Counted from the first letter of the stretch, positions 53,862 to 63,836 are shown. The stretch is DNA of 64,000 nucleotides from Chloroflexota bacterium (GCA_021324795.1 JAJPIK010000093.1:41186-105185), one strand, 5' to 3'. The notes: generated by a model from the sequence alone, not told the origin. Program-made: numbers and translations.

Positions 53862-53870
53862 TGATATAAT
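53862..53870 (+). promoter_or_regulatory. Extended -10 promoter of tRNA-Leu
   Basis: TGATATAAT, an extended -10, ends 21 nt before the tRNA. The -35 region (CAACAA) is weak. Confidence 0.55.
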
Positions 53871-53891
53871 TTACCAGTCACGTCTCCTCGT

Positions 53892-53975
53892 GCCGGGGTG
53901 GCGAAATGGCAGACGCAGCGGACTTAAAATCCGTCGCCCGATGAGGGCATGGGGGTTCGAGTCCCCCTCCCGGCA
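53892..53975 (+). tRNA. tRNA-Leu (anticodon UAA)
   Basis: An 84-nt class II tRNA: acceptor GCCGGGG pairs with TCCCGGC, anticodon loop CTTAAAA with anticodon TAA, long variable arm (GTCGCCCGATGAGGGCAT), T-arm GGGGG-TTCGAGT-CCCCC, discriminator A. CCA is not encoded. Confidence 0.96.
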
Positions 53976-54000
53976 CCCGGGAAGCTGGATGTATCCCGCC

Positions 54001-54046
54001 AAACACCAAGAGCCCCGGCCGACATGGGCCGGGGCTCTTGGTGTTT
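54001..54046 (+). terminator. Strong intrinsic terminator after tRNA-Leu
   Basis: A perfect 20-bp stem with a 6-nt loop (GACATG), from AAACACC to GGTGTTT, 25 nt past the tRNA. Confidence 0.9.
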
Positions 54047-54125
54047 AATGCCCCAATGCACACGGCATGGGCTCAGATGGAGGATTGTCCACCGCGCTGG
54101 CAACTTCAGCTAACTGCCGTGATGC

Positions 54126-55955
54126 ATGATGGGACTTGTGCCCTCGGAACATTTACCGTATAGTGCCTCACGAACTGACCTGTCGTCCACCCGGTTGGGG
54201 ATCGACGGTATTCCAACCTTTCAGGCTGGTGATACGGACGGTGACTCTATGGAAACTACTCTCTCCGCGCCCGCCACCACGGAAAAAGGTAAAACTCCTC
54301 AACAATTGCCCAATACCCGCACAGCGCGCAGAAGAAGTTCGCTTCTGATCCATGGCGTGGAATTCGGGGTGCTAATCGTAGCCGCGACGTTTACGATCTT
54401 CAAGCTAGAGCCGCCATTCCCCTCGCCGGTTGTCGTGACCACGGACATGTCGATCGTCGCTACATCCGACCAACTCCAGTCCCCGGTTACGGTGGTCGTC
54501 CCCGATGAATCCGCAAGCGACGCGGCAATACCTGTCACGTTCGTTTTCCCGACCGACGGGGCGTTTGTTGTTTCTCCCTCGGTGATCCCCGCCGCCAGCT
54601 CTGCCGCGATAGCAGTTCCATCCGCGCGCACAGCATCGCTGAATCTTGCAAAATCCGCGACACGGTTGCCATCCGGTACCTACACGGCTGCTATCGCCGT
54701 CGTTGGCAGCACAAAGCGTCAGATTACTGTGAACGTGACAGACGGCCCTTTTTGGCCCGTCGTTGCCGTGCTGAGTGGACTGGTCATCTCTTATGTGATC
54801 ACGCTGCTGGTGGGAGTCGTTCTGCCTGGCCAGCAGCTTCTCGCGACTGCCTACATCCTACGCGAGAAGATCCGTTTGCTTTCGAACAACGGCACCAACA
54901 CGCAAGATCCCATCGGCCGCTTCAGCCTTCTCACAACGGCTGACCACCTGATTGGAACCCGATCTTCACGCGATGACGACAGCATCCGCACTCAGATTAG
55001 CCAGGGGAATCTTCAATCAGCCCAATCCCGGCTGAATGATCTGCAGTCGCTCTTCTCCGCTTATCACGCGTTTCTTTACGCCGCTGCGGACGTCTGGGAC
55101 ACCTGGGAATGGATCCGGGCCGTCACGCATTGCCTTGCTACCGACGCCGCAGATGGCGGAGGTTATCAACCTCCGGTGGCCGTCTTGGAGTTGAACGAGG
55201 TTATTGGAACGGATGGCGAGGTTCGTGAGATCAAGGACGCCGACGATCTCAAAACGCTTTCGGCAAAATTCAAGACCCTCGGAGACACCTATGTGGTGTT
55301 CCGGCGGGCTTATCGGCGATACCGCGAGGCGCTGAACTTCATCGCAGCGCTGGACCGATCGGTTCTGACAGACTGCAAGGTACCGGCATTCGAAGTGAAT
55401 AACGACCAAACGGACTCGCCAGGGAAGACTGACCATGACTCGTTGGCCGCAACGTGCAGGGCTTTGCTCGCAGCGCGGTTTGACCTATGGACTGCCCGCA
55501 CGGCCGACGATCTTACCACGTGGAACGTCGAGACTCAGATCGAGACACAATTTGCCACGATTCGCACCATCGGTGCAAAGTACGGGAAGGTTCCGCGGGA
55601 ATTCGTCACCGTCGAGACCGAGCATAAACCTTCTCGGCGGGTAGCGCTCACCATGATTACGAGGAACGAGCAGTATCAGTATCCCGTTCCGTCCAAGACC
55701 GATCTCTCTGAGAAGGCGCTACGCGCATATGAATATGTCGCGTGGGGCGATGCGGCGATCTTCGGGATTGCGCTCATCGTCGCCCTCCTCACGGCAATGA
55801 CGGCTCTCTACGTCGGCAAGCCTTTCGGCTCGTTCGCTGACTACGCCACGGCTGTCACGTGGGGATTCGGCGTAGATCAGACTGTCAAGGGAATCACGGC
55901 AACTCTTGGGAAACTCGGGATCAACGTTCCCACCATCACGACGATCACCGGTTAG
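54126..55955 (+). CDS. Orphan membrane protein of unknown function
   Basis: 609 codons from the first ATG at 54126; an internal ATG at 54249 (METTLSAP) is an equally plausible start and neither has a good ribosome site. Segments: a membrane helix at ~74-92 (GVEFGVLIVAATFTIF), a ~115-residue Ser/Thr/Val-rich beta stretch outside, a second helix at ~209-232 (FWPVVAVLSGLVISYVITLL), a large ~300-residue helical cytosolic region (LREKIRLLSNNG, YRRYREALNFIAALD), and a third helix at ~546-568 (IFGIALIVALLTAMTALYVG). Codon choice looks less GC-biased than its neighbours. I recognise no family. It sits right behind a tRNA. Confidence 0.7.
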   Translation: MMGLVPSEHLPYSASRTDLSSTRLGIDGIPTFQAGDTDGDSMETTLSAPATTEKGKTPQQLPNTRTARRRSSLLIHGVEFGVLIVAATFTIFKLEPPFPSPVVVTTDMSIVATSDQLQSPVTVVVPDESASDAAIPVTFVFPTDGAFVVSPSVIPAASSAAIAVPSARTASLNLAKSATRLPSGTYTAAIAVVGSTKRQITVNVTDGPFWPVVAVLSGLVISYVITLLVGVVLPGQQLLATAYILREKIRLLSNNGTNTQDPIGRFSLLTTADHLIGTRSSRDDDSIRTQISQGNLQSAQSRLNDLQSLFSAYHAFLYAAADVWDTWEWIRAVTHCLATDAADGGGYQPPVAVLELNEVIGTDGEVREIKDADDLKTLSAKFKTLGDTYVVFRRAYRRYREALNFIAALDRSVLTDCKVPAFEVNNDQTDSPGKTDHDSLAATCRALLAARFDLWTARTADDLTTWNVETQIETQFATIRTIGAKYGKVPREFVTVETEHKPSRRVALTMITRNEQYQYPVPSKTDLSEKALRAYEYVAWGDAAIFGIALIVALLTAMTALYVGKPFGSFADYATAVTWGFGVDQTVKGITATLGKLGINVPTITTITG

Positions 55956-56800
55956 AGGCGCCTAGATAGGAAGGTATCTTTCCATGGGCATTTGCTAAAA
56001 CTTCGAACTCGGCGAACTCAGAGCGGATGCCCAAGCATGGCGCTCGCTTGGCCGAAGTGGACAAGAACGCCATTCTGAAACATGCGAAGAAGCCAGGGGA
56101 GGATGGCCAAACCAATGGTCTCCTACGAGGAGCCATGAGCGGCGACAAGACGGCTCTCTGGCCCCGAACTCGCCGAGAGTCGCGTCCGTTTTCCTTCTGA
56201 TTGCGCTCCGGTCTTGGCGAGCTCTGAACGATCCTTTTCACCGTCCCGGTGCTAATTGCCGCCATGTACACTCTGCTCCGGGGGTTGGCGGCCTGGTGCT
56301 GGCGGCGTTCGTGACCGATCCTGTCTCGTCTGTACTGCATCACGGCCTGAATCATATGGGGCTCATCCGGACCGTCGTTCTGACCCTCGCCTCCTTTTTT
56401 GCCATTCTGCTCTCTCACCAGCACGCAGAGCTTGCCCGGCACGCCACCCGGTTGGGGGAATCGTCGCGTGCCTCGGTACAGAATGCCGCCACCTCTTTTT
56501 TCAACCCCTTCACCGTTATTTAGGCGCCCCTTAACATCTGCCCGCTACGCTAAACATAGGAAGGAAATGGGGTTGACCATGGGGCAAGTATCAGCCGATT
56601 GAGCGAGACCCGCCTGGCCAGGAATCAGCGCGTGATTGGGCTAACGTAAAGCTCAATCGGATCTGCGCTGGCAGGTAGGAACGGGTGTGGTCAATCCCCG
56701 GCGAACGAGCAAGGCGCGCATCCACAAACGCGTCGACCGCGGTACTCGGCTTGGCTTCAAGAAAGGCAGCGGTCACCGCAGAACGAAAGGTATACCCCAC
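55956..56800. other. Gene-poor stretch with probable coding debris
   Basis: About 845 bp without a convincing gene. On the plus strand, short segments look formerly coding: KHGARLAEVDKNAILKHAKK (near 56030-56090) and a hydrophobic run PVLIAAMYTLLRGLAAW broken by a frameshift near 56296 and continued in another frame (MGLIRTVVLTLASFFAILLS, near 56356). No start sites fit. The stretch lies between the orphan membrane protein and the MacB-type permease. Confidence 0.45.
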
Positions 56801-58171
56801 ATGAAGACGCTTGAAGACCCCTTTGAAATAACAACTCCACCGTCCGAAAATGGGCATGGCGCGACCGCGACACTCGAACGCCATCGCGACGTCAGCGCGG
56901 AGATTGCCCGAGTCGTCGCGCTCGGGCCACTTCCGGAGGGGACAACCGGCTCCATGGCGATTGGCCAGAGCGTTTCTTCAGCCGTGGAAGCGCTCCAGGC
57001 AAACAAGCTCCGAGCGCTCCTAACTATGCTCGGCATCATCATCGGCGTCGGCGCGGTGATCGTGATGATCGCCCTGGGGCAAGGGGCCCAGGCCTCGGTA
57101 GAAGCACGGCTAGCGGGGCTGGGGACGAATCTGCTGACGATCATGCCCGGTTCGGCCAACGTCGGCGGTGTCAAGACCGGTGCCGGTGGCTTGCCTTCCC
57201 TCACTGAGGCTGACGCCCAGGCGATCATGAATCAAGTACCGGGGGTCGCCTACGTCAGTCCGGACCTCCGGGCCGGCAATATCCAGGTCGTTGCTGGCGG
57301 TCAAAACTGGAGCACGACGGTCGAAGCCGATTACCCGTCATTCTTCAGCATCCAGAATTGGCAGATCGCCGAGGGTGCCGCGTACGACGATACCGACGAG
57401 GCCTCGGCTGCCGTCGTCGCCGACATCGGCCAGACTGTCGCAAATAACCTCTTCCCGAACAGCGATCCGGTCGGTCAAATGATCTTGATCCGCAACGTCC
57501 CCTTCAAAGTCAAGGGCGTCCTGGCCTCTAAGGGCAGCAATGGCTTTCAGGACCAGGATGACATCATCCTGATTCCCTACTCGTCCGCCCAAATTCGGCT
57601 TTTCAACCGGCCTTACGTCAACACTATTTTCGTTCAGGTCGCCGATAGCAGTCAGGTGAATAATGTTCAGCAAGCGATCACTGACCTGCTCGAGACCCGT
57701 CATCACATCGCCTCGGGTCAGCCCGACGACTTCCGGATCCGCAACAACAACCAAATCATCGATACGGCTCAACAAACCAGTGATACGCTGACCTATCTGT
57801 TGGCGGGCGTTGCCGCGGTCTCACTCATCGTCGGTGGCATCGGGATTATGAACATCATGCTGGTCTCAGTGACCGAGCGTACTCGGGAGATCGGCATTCG
57901 CATGGCAATCGGGGCGCGCGCCGGCAACATTCTCTCGCAATTCCTGATCGAAGCAATTCTCTTGAGCGTCGCCGGCGGGATTATTGGGATCCTGGTTGGG
58001 ATCAGCGGATCGTTTGGCTTGAGCAAGCTGGCCGGTTGGAGCACGGTCATCTCACCCCAGTCAATCATCTTGTCCTTCGGATTCGCGGCGCTGGTCGGGA
58101 TCTTCTTTGGCTACTACCCAGCCCGCAAAGCGTCACAGCTCGATCCAATCCAGGCGCTTCGCACCGATTAA
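56801..58171 (+). CDS. MacB-type ABC transporter permease (no ATPase domain)
   Basis: 456 residues from the ATG at 56801 (AAAGG upstream). After a ~60-residue polar N-terminus comes the first helix (LRALLTMLGIIIGVGAVIVMIALGQG), a MacB periplasmic core domain (ANVGGVKTGAGGLPSLTEADAQAI through LETRHHIASGQPDDFRIRN), and the FtsX-like end: AAVSLIVGGIGIMNIMLVSVTERTREIGIRMAIGA, then two more helices and GYYPARKASQLDPIQALR. It lacks a nucleotide-binding domain and no ATPase gene is adjacent. The HlyD-like adaptor at 39.1 kb could be its partner, by inference. Confidence 0.9.
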   Translation: MKTLEDPFEITTPPSENGHGATATLERHRDVSAEIARVVALGPLPEGTTGSMAIGQSVSSAVEALQANKLRALLTMLGIIIGVGAVIVMIALGQGAQASVEARLAGLGTNLLTIMPGSANVGGVKTGAGGLPSLTEADAQAIMNQVPGVAYVSPDLRAGNIQVVAGGQNWSTTVEADYPSFFSIQNWQIAEGAAYDDTDEASAAVVADIGQTVANNLFPNSDPVGQMILIRNVPFKVKGVLASKGSNGFQDQDDIILIPYSSAQIRLFNRPYVNTIFVQVADSSQVNNVQQAITDLLETRHHIASGQPDDFRIRNNNQIIDTAQQTSDTLTYLLAGVAAVSLIVGGIGIMNIMLVSVTERTREIGIRMAIGARAGNILSQFLIEAILLSVAGGIIGILVGISGSFGLSKLAGWSTVISPQSIILSFGFAALVGIFFGYYPARKASQLDPIQALRTD

Positions 58172-58208
58172 TACTGCCTGATTCACATTATCCAAGGATG
58201 GCTCAGAT

Positions 58209-59066
58209 ATGTTTCGAAAGGTCACCTACGGACTGTTAACGGCAACTCTTGCCGTGGGCTTCGTCGCCTGCAGCACGACCAATCAGGGCTCCACGGGACC
58301 CGCGAGCACGCCGGTCCCGGTTACCCCGGCCATGGCGCAGGTCACGTCGACCACGTCTCAAGCCGGGTCTAATACAGCACTCTCAAATTCGAGTACGCTC
58401 TACTCCGGGTCGAACACCGGGCAACCGGGTTCGGGCACGCCTCCGGCGCGGGGAAGTAGCTTTCAATCCGGGAATAATGTGATCGGAAAGGTCACGACCA
58501 TCAATGGTACGGCACTCACGCTACAACCTCTGCAGGGCAGCCAGGCAGTCACCGTTCAATTGACCAGCACGACGACCGTCCGCAAGCAGGTCACGGGAAC
58601 GATCAGCGACGTCCAGCCAGGCATGACAATCCGAGCGCTCGGGCAGGAGAGTAACGGCATCCTCCAGGCGCGCCAGATCCAGCTCGGGACCAACCAGGGC
58701 CCGGGGAATCCGCGTGCAGCCCAGGGCGGGCAAGGCCGTTCTGGTCAAGGGGCCAATAGCCGCTCCGGTCAGGGACCAAATGGGCGCAATGGACAAAACG
58801 GAACGTCTGCAGTCGGTGGCACCGTCGACTCGGTATCTGGAAATATGATCACCATCAAGCTGAATAACGGGAGCACGGCTCAGATTCAGCTCGCCTCGAA
58901 CGGCCAAATCATCGAGGAGATAACCGGCAGCGCCTCGGACATCAAGCAAGGAGACGTAATCATGGCTTTCGGTCAGCGCCAGGGTAGCACCTTGACTGCG
59001 ACTGACGTCAACATCTCGAACAGCTTCTCTGGCGGGAATAACGCCGCTCCAAGGGTGAATTCCTAG
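58209..59066 (+). CDS. Lipoprotein with two DUF5666 domains
   Basis: A 285-residue lipoprotein (signal ending VGFVAC, Cys ~21), then a Ser/Thr/Pro/Gly linker and two ~65-residue DUF5666-like beta modules: VIGKVTTINGTALTLQPLQG...ISDVQPGMTIRALGQ and VGGTVDSVSGNMITIKLNNG...ASDIKQGDVIMAFGQ. Between them is a Gly/Gln/Arg/Ser-rich region (~165-195). The gene starts 37 nt after the MacB-type permease and is probably cotranscribed. DUF5666 function is unknown; it may bind the envelope or a transport substrate. Confidence 0.8.
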   Translation: MFRKVTYGLLTATLAVGFVACSTTNQGSTGPASTPVPVTPAMAQVTSTTSQAGSNTALSNSSTLYSGSNTGQPGSGTPPARGSSFQSGNNVIGKVTTINGTALTLQPLQGSQAVTVQLTSTTTVRKQVTGTISDVQPGMTIRALGQESNGILQARQIQLGTNQGPGNPRAAQGGQGRSGQGANSRSGQGPNGRNGQNGTSAVGGTVDSVSGNMITIKLNNGSTAQIQLASNGQIIEEITGSASDIKQGDVIMAFGQRQGSTLTATDVNISNSFSGGNNAAPRVNS

Positions 59067-59079
59067 CTAGTCCCCAGCC

Positions 59080-59982
59080 TTACAGAAAGCGTCCCAGAAA
59101 GCTCAAAATCTCCACTCGCATCGCGGCAGTTTCGAAATGGCCGGTATCGTAGCGCACGAGCTTCCAGGCTTCCGAGGCACCGAGTTCGGCGTAGACATCG
59201 CGGAGGGCCGTGTCAACTCGGTCCAAGCCGGCGCGGGGCGTCAGCTTGTCGAAATTACCGGCCAGGCTCAGGTGAGGGCGCGGCGCGATCAGCGCGTTGA
59301 TCTCGGCAGTGCTGAAGTGCTGAAGCAGCCGAGGCACGTAGTAATAAACGCCGTGCCCGTCGAGACCATCCGCATCGAGCAGCGCCTGGAAGTCGGTGAG
59401 GCAGCAGAGGTCGACGCAGACTTTGACTCGCTCGTCCAACGCCGCCACCCACCAGGCCATTGTGCTCCCCATTGAAAGGCCAAGTGTAGCCAGCCGATTG
59501 AGATCGACATCATCGCGGGTCGCCAGGTAGTCGATCGCTCTGAGACTGTCGTAGACCATCATCCCCCAGAGGATCTGCCCTTGCCAGAGCATTCGCTTGA
59601 AGAGTGCCTCCTGGGTCCGTCCGCGCCGCTCCCCAAAAGCCCAGGCGTCGATCGCCAGGGCAGCGTACCTCTGGCGAGCCAGCACCTCGGCATACGGCGG
59701 TTTCTGTAACTGGACTCGGCCGTCGAGTAGCTCGTCCTTGCCCAGGACAAAGTCGCCGCCATGGGCGTGGTTATATAGGATGACCGGCACCCGACCCGCC
59801 GATTCGAGGGGGCGGGTAAAGTAGGCCGGCACTGGCTCGATGCCATTCAGATCGAGGAGAAGCTTTTCAAGCACGTAGGTTTCTCGGCGCTCCTCGGCGA
59901 TCTTCTGCACCTCGACCGGTCGATTCCGATCAGGAAGGTCACCGAGCAGGGCGTACAGCTCGTGTCGTCGTTGTTCGTTCAA
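59080..59982 (-). CDS. Alpha/beta hydrolase (dienelactone hydrolase/acetyl-esterase-like)
   Basis: A 300-residue hydrolase from a TTG at 59982 with AGGAGG 7 nt upstream. N-terminal helical part, then [38 protein letters not shown], the nucleophile in [20 protein letters not shown], the acid in [18 protein letters not shown] and the histidine in [12 protein letters not shown]. Cytosolic, substrate unknown. The gene faces the DUF5666 gene with only 13 bp between stops. Confidence 0.82.
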   Translation of the reverse strand: MNEQRRHELYALLGDLPDRNRPVEVQKIAEERRETYVLEKLLLDLNGIEPVPAYFTRPLESAGRVPVILYNHAHGGDFVLGKDELLDGRVQLQKPPYAEVLARQRYAALAIDAWAFGERRGRTQEALFKRMLWQGQILWGMMVYDSLRAIDYLATRDDVDLNRLATLGLSMGSTMAWWVAALDERVKVCVDLCCLTDFQALLDADGLDGHGVYYYVPRLLQHFSTAEINALIAPRPHLSLAGNFDKLTPRAGLDRVDTALRDVYAELGASEAWKLVRYDTGHFETAAMRVEILSFLGRFL

Positions 59983-60212
59983 AGCAGTTCCTCCTATGGA
60001 TCTGTTTTCCTAACTACCAGACAGCCCTTACCTTAGCCTTCTCTCTCTAGGAGAGAATACACTACTCCGCGCTTCCAGGTTCGCTAAGCATTGTAACTGA
60101 ACCACGCTCAGAAGGCGCGCTACGGGTTGTGCTAAAATCCCGGCAGACTTCGGCGGGGCAGCTTGCGCAGCGTAGACTAGCGACGGAGTGAGATCATGTT
60201 TGGGGGAAAGAG

Positions 60213-61550
60213 ATGACGAGTGAGTTGTACCAACGCGCGAGCAAAGTCTTACCAGGAGGAGTAACCGCCGCCGCTCGGGCGAATCCCGCGCTCGGCGAGC
60301 CATTTTATGTCGCGCGCGCGGCGGGGCCGATGCTCACCGGTCTCAACGGCCGAGAGTATATCGACCTTTGTATGTCAAACGGGGCGACCTTGCTTGGCCA
60401 CGCCCATCCAGCCATTGCCACGGCAGTGCAGCGAGCGATCGAGCTAGGCATCACCTGTGCCTACGATGGCGAAGCGCAAGTAAGACTCGCCGAGCGCCTC
60501 GTCGAACAGATCCCTGCTTTCGAGATGGTCCGCTTTACAACCTCTGGCACCGAGGCGACCTTCTACGCTCTGCGCATCGCCCGCGCTTACACCGGTCGGA
60601 CAAAGGTGCTCAAGTTCGAAGGCCACTTTCATGGCTTCAACGACGCCCTGGCCTTCAACTTCTGGCCCACCAGAGTGGATGGATCCTCGTCCGTGCTCGC
60701 GCCAATCCCGGAGACTGATGGTCTGCCGGAGAGTGCGCCGTCTGAAATCGTCGTCATCCCTTTCAACGATCTCGCTGCCTTCCAGGCAGCGCTCGATCGC
60801 TTCGGTGACGAACTCGCCGCGGTGATCATGGAGCCAATCAACTTCGACTCCGGGGCGATTCTGCCCGACCGCTCCCTCCTCACCTTGATTCGCGAGGAGA
60901 CCAAGCGCCGGGGCATCGTTCTGATTTTCGACGAGATCCTGTCCGGTTACCGTACCGGTCCGGATTGCGCCCAGGGATATCTTGGCGTTACTCCTGATCT
61001 CACCACCCTGGGCAAAGCGGTAGCCGGCGGCGTGCCACTTTCCGTTTTCGGTGGCCGCCGCGAGTTGATGTCGATCGTTGCGCCAGCCGGGCGTGCCGTC
61101 CACACCGGCACCTACAACGCCCACCTCATCCCAATCATGGCAGCACATGCCTTCCTCGACACGATCGCCGCGCCCGATTTCTACCCGCGTCTGCTGGCGT
61201 TGAGCGAGCGTCTTCAGCAGGAGCTGCGCCGCGCTTTCAAAGAGGGTGGGCTGCCGGTGCGCATCCAGAGCGTGGGGGCACGCTTTGGCATGTACTTTGG
61301 CTTGGACCCGGAGATCGAGGTCACTTGCTTCCAACAGGCGAGCCGTCAGGATAAGCGCCTCCTCAACGCTTTTTGCCGAGAGATGCACCAACGAGGCGTT
61401 TACGTCAATCCTGCCTGGCACCACGGCATCAGCGCCATGCATACCGAGCAGATCGTCGACCGCGTCGGCGAGCTTGCCGCCGACGCGGCCCGGGCCGTCG
61501 CGCAGACGGTTCTTACTATGACGGAGGAGCGACGGCACACTCGGTACTGA
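60213..61550 (+). CDS. Class III aminotransferase, glutamate-1-semialdehyde aminomutase-like
   Basis: A 445-residue PLP enzyme. It opens YQRASKVLPGGVTAAARANP, then RFTTSGTEATFYALRIARAYTGR, FEGHFHGFNDAL, D240 in LIFDEILSGYR, and Schiff-base K268 in TTLGKAVAGGVPLSVFGGR. The GG-V-pattern and general plan match HemL, but the residues following the lysine and the long C-terminal part fit the broader HemL-like group that acts on other amino acids or amino sugars. No heme genes are next to it. A sugar ABC operon follows. Exact reaction open. Confidence 0.82.
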   Translation: MTSELYQRASKVLPGGVTAAARANPALGEPFYVARAAGPMLTGLNGREYIDLCMSNGATLLGHAHPAIATAVQRAIELGITCAYDGEAQVRLAERLVEQIPAFEMVRFTTSGTEATFYALRIARAYTGRTKVLKFEGHFHGFNDALAFNFWPTRVDGSSSVLAPIPETDGLPESAPSEIVVIPFNDLAAFQAALDRFGDELAAVIMEPINFDSGAILPDRSLLTLIREETKRRGIVLIFDEILSGYRTGPDCAQGYLGVTPDLTTLGKAVAGGVPLSVFGGRRELMSIVAPAGRAVHTGTYNAHLIPIMAAHAFLDTIAAPDFYPRLLALSERLQQELRRAFKEGGLPVRIQSVGARFGMYFGLDPEIEVTCFQQASRQDKRLLNAFCREMHQRGVYVNPAWHHGISAMHTEQIVDRVGELAADAARAVAQTVLTMTEERRHTRY

Positions 61551-61680
61551 TCCCAGCCCCTTGGCCGGGCTATCGTCGGACGGGCAGGATACGGGATGTT
61601 ACAAAAACAGATACTTTGGAGGGAGGCCATCCTGCTTCCGCAACTCCGCACACTGTACCAACGGACACGTTTGAATTATT

Positions 61681-61709
61681 GTACACTGTTACACCGGCTG
61701 CTATACTGC
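61681..61709 (+). promoter_or_regulatory. Promoter of the second sugar ABC operon
   Basis: TTGTAC, 17-nt spacer, TATACT, 82 nt upstream of the GTG start. The nearby TTGTACACTGTTACA is partly symmetrical and recalls the GTAC-containing operator at 25643. Confidence 0.65.
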
Positions 61710-61790
61710 GACCACGTAAGCCTATCAACATAGGCGAGATTGGGCGATTGAGGCGCCGGCGACGGCGCTTGTCCATCGAGGAGGAAAGTA

Positions 61791-62744
61791 GTGGCGCAAG
61801 CGCGCAGTGCAGCCATCGGCAAGGGCACGCTCGCCCCGAGCCGCGTCGGATTGTGGCGGCGGATCTGGCAAGAACGCTGGATGTACCTGTTTATCATCCC
61901 CGGCGCGCTCTACTTTCTCATTTTCCAGTACCTGCCACTCCTCGGCAACGTCATCGCTTTTCAGGATTACTCGCCTTTCCTCGGCTTCACTGGGAGCCCC
62001 TGGGTCGGGTTCGCCAATTTCTCGAAGCTTTTCACCGACTCGGAATTCGCAGTTGCCCTGCGCAACACAGTGGTGATCGAGCTGCTCCAGCTCCTCTTCT
62101 CTTTCCCGGCCCCTCTCATCCTAGCACTCATCCTGAATAGCATCATCAGTGTCCGGGCCAAGCGGGCGATGCAGAGCATCGTCTATCTACCGCACTTCCT
62201 CTCCTGGGTCATCGTCATCGCCCTATGGGAGCAGGTCTTTGGTGGCGCGGGATTCATCGATCAACTCCTACGCAACCAGGGGCTCACCCCGATCAACATT
62301 ATGAGCAATCCCGGTTTTTTCAAGCCGCTGGTCGTCCTCCAGAGCATGTGGAAGGAAACCGGTTGGGGAACGATCATCTTCCTGGCCGCCCTTACCACGA
62401 TCGATACCCAGCTCTACGAGGCCGCTGCGCTCGATGGTGCAAACGGCTTCCGACGTCTCTGGCACGTGACCTTGCCCGGCATTCGTAGCATTATCGTCCT
62501 CTTGCTCATTCTGCGACTCGGGACGGCTCTGTCGGTTGGCTTCGAGCAATACTATCTGCAGCAAGGTGCGGTCGGACCGGGGGCCGCCGAAGTGCTCGAT
62601 ACTTTTACCTATTTCCGCGGCATCCAGGATGGCGATTGGAGCTTTGCAACCACGGTCGGGCTCGTGCGTGGTGTGGTCGGCACACTGCTCGTAGTCGGCT
62701 CGAACGCGGTCGCCAAACGTTTTGGCGAGGCAGGAGTGTACTGA
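61791..62744 (+). CDS. Sugar ABC transporter permease (LplB type)
   Basis: A 317-residue permease starting at GTG, with GAGGAGG just upstream. Six membrane segments; it shows the LplB-type opening (WQERWMYLFIIPGALYFLIFQYLPLLGNVIAFQDYSPF), NTVVIELLQLLFSFPAPLILALILN, and the EAA loop TQLYEAAALDGANGFRRLWHVTLPGI. Relatives import complex polysaccharide fragments (for example uronate oligomers). The stop overlaps the next ATG (TGATG). Confidence 0.93.
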   Translation: MAQARSAAIGKGTLAPSRVGLWRRIWQERWMYLFIIPGALYFLIFQYLPLLGNVIAFQDYSPFLGFTGSPWVGFANFSKLFTDSEFAVALRNTVVIELLQLLFSFPAPLILALILNSIISVRAKRAMQSIVYLPHFLSWVIVIALWEQVFGGAGFIDQLLRNQGLTPINIMSNPGFFKPLVVLQSMWKETGWGTIIFLAALTTIDTQLYEAAALDGANGFRRLWHVTLPGIRSIIVLLLILRLGTALSVGFEQYYLQQGAVGPGAAEVLDTFTYFRGIQDGDWSFATTVGLVRGVVGTLLVVGSNAVAKRFGEAGVY

Positions 62745-63715
62745 TGGTCCTGACGAATCCCAACCCCGCCACCAGCGACGTTGCTTTGACCGCCGGCGTG
62801 CTCGACCTGGAATCGACCACGTCGGGGGCCGAGGGACGTCCGCCGTGGATGGAAAAGCCAAGCATTCTTGGGCAGACGGTTAAGTTTCTTTTTCTCTTCT
62901 TCGTAGCAGTCGTGATGGTTTTTCCTTTCGTCTATGTCCTTGCCGTTAGTTTCTCCTCTGCCAAGGACGTGCTGGCCGGTGGCCTGATCCTCTTACCCCA
63001 GCACCCATCGCTCGACGCCTACCGCGCGCTCCTCGAAGGGGGGGTCGTGGTCCACGCGCTGGAAGTCAGCGTTGGCCTGGTGGTCTTTGGCACAGCCGCT
63101 AAAATGATTGCCACCATTGCGTTGGCGTACGGGCTATCGAAGCGTGGGGTGCCCGGGGCGAAAATCATCCTCTTCATGGTCCTGGGCACACTACTCTTCT
63201 CTCCCGGCATCATCCCCAACTACCTGCTCGTCAAGGCGGTGGGAATGATCAACACCTACCAATCGCTGATCCTGCCCGGCCTGATCAGCGCGTTTAATTT
63301 AGTGGTCATGCGCAACTTCTTCATGGACATCCCAAGTGAGCTGATCGAAGCAGCGCAGATGGACGGAGCAAACGACTGGCAGCTCCTCTGGGACGTTTAC
63401 CTGCCACTCTCGAAAGCGGTACTCGCAGTCATCGTCCTTTTCTACGGCGTCGACATCTGGAACGCCTTCTTCAACGCCGTTCTCTATCTGAACGACGCCA
63501 GTATGTGGCCGATTCAACTGGTGCTGCGCCAGTACGTGCTCCAGGGCAGCGCGCTCGCCTCGGCAGCGCAGTTCAACCCCGATCAGCCGCCTCCACCAGC
63601 TCAGACGATTCAGATGGCAATCGTCGTCCTGGCCACGGTGCCCATTCTGGTGGTTTACCCATTCCTCCAGAAATATTTCACGAAGGGCGTGCTGACCGGA
63701 GCAATCAAGGGGTAA
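62744..63715 (+). CDS. Sugar ABC transporter permease (LplC/YtcP type)
   Basis: A 323-residue permease coupled to the preceding one by TGATG. A ~45-residue polar N-terminus precedes the first helix (FLFLFFVAVVMVFPFVYVLAVSFSS); the EAA loop is DIPSELIEAAQMDGANDWQLLWDVYLPLSKAV, and the C-terminus QKYFTKGVLTGAIKG is the family's standard ending. Partner of the LplB-type permease. Confidence 0.93.
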   Translation: MVLTNPNPATSDVALTAGVLDLESTTSGAEGRPPWMEKPSILGQTVKFLFLFFVAVVMVFPFVYVLAVSFSSAKDVLAGGLILLPQHPSLDAYRALLEGGVVVHALEVSVGLVVFGTAAKMIATIALAYGLSKRGVPGAKIILFMVLGTLLFSPGIIPNYLLVKAVGMINTYQSLILPGLISAFNLVVMRNFFMDIPSELIEAAQMDGANDWQLLWDVYLPLSKAVLAVIVLFYGVDIWNAFFNAVLYLNDASMWPIQLVLRQYVLQGSALASAAQFNPDQPPPPAQTIQMAIVVLATVPILVVYPFLQKYFTKGVLTGAIKG

Positions 63716-63836
63716 GGCCACCCTCATCTCAGAGCAGGCGAGAGAACTTCGAGAGAGTCGCGGCGAATCTTTCTTCATTAGCGGGCGCTTTGGAGCAACA
63801 GAAGAGACCAAACATTGAGAACTGGAGGTGTCTAGA

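Noticed and set aside
55945..56442. Minus-strand 165-codon frame in the gene-poor stretch
   Set aside because: No ribosome site, odd composition and no recognisable motif; plus-strand fragments look more like former genes.
54047..56800. Direct repeat of the tRNA-Leu 3' end as an attachment site
   Set aside because: I looked for the T-arm/acceptor sequence downstream of the tRNA and saw no convincing copy.
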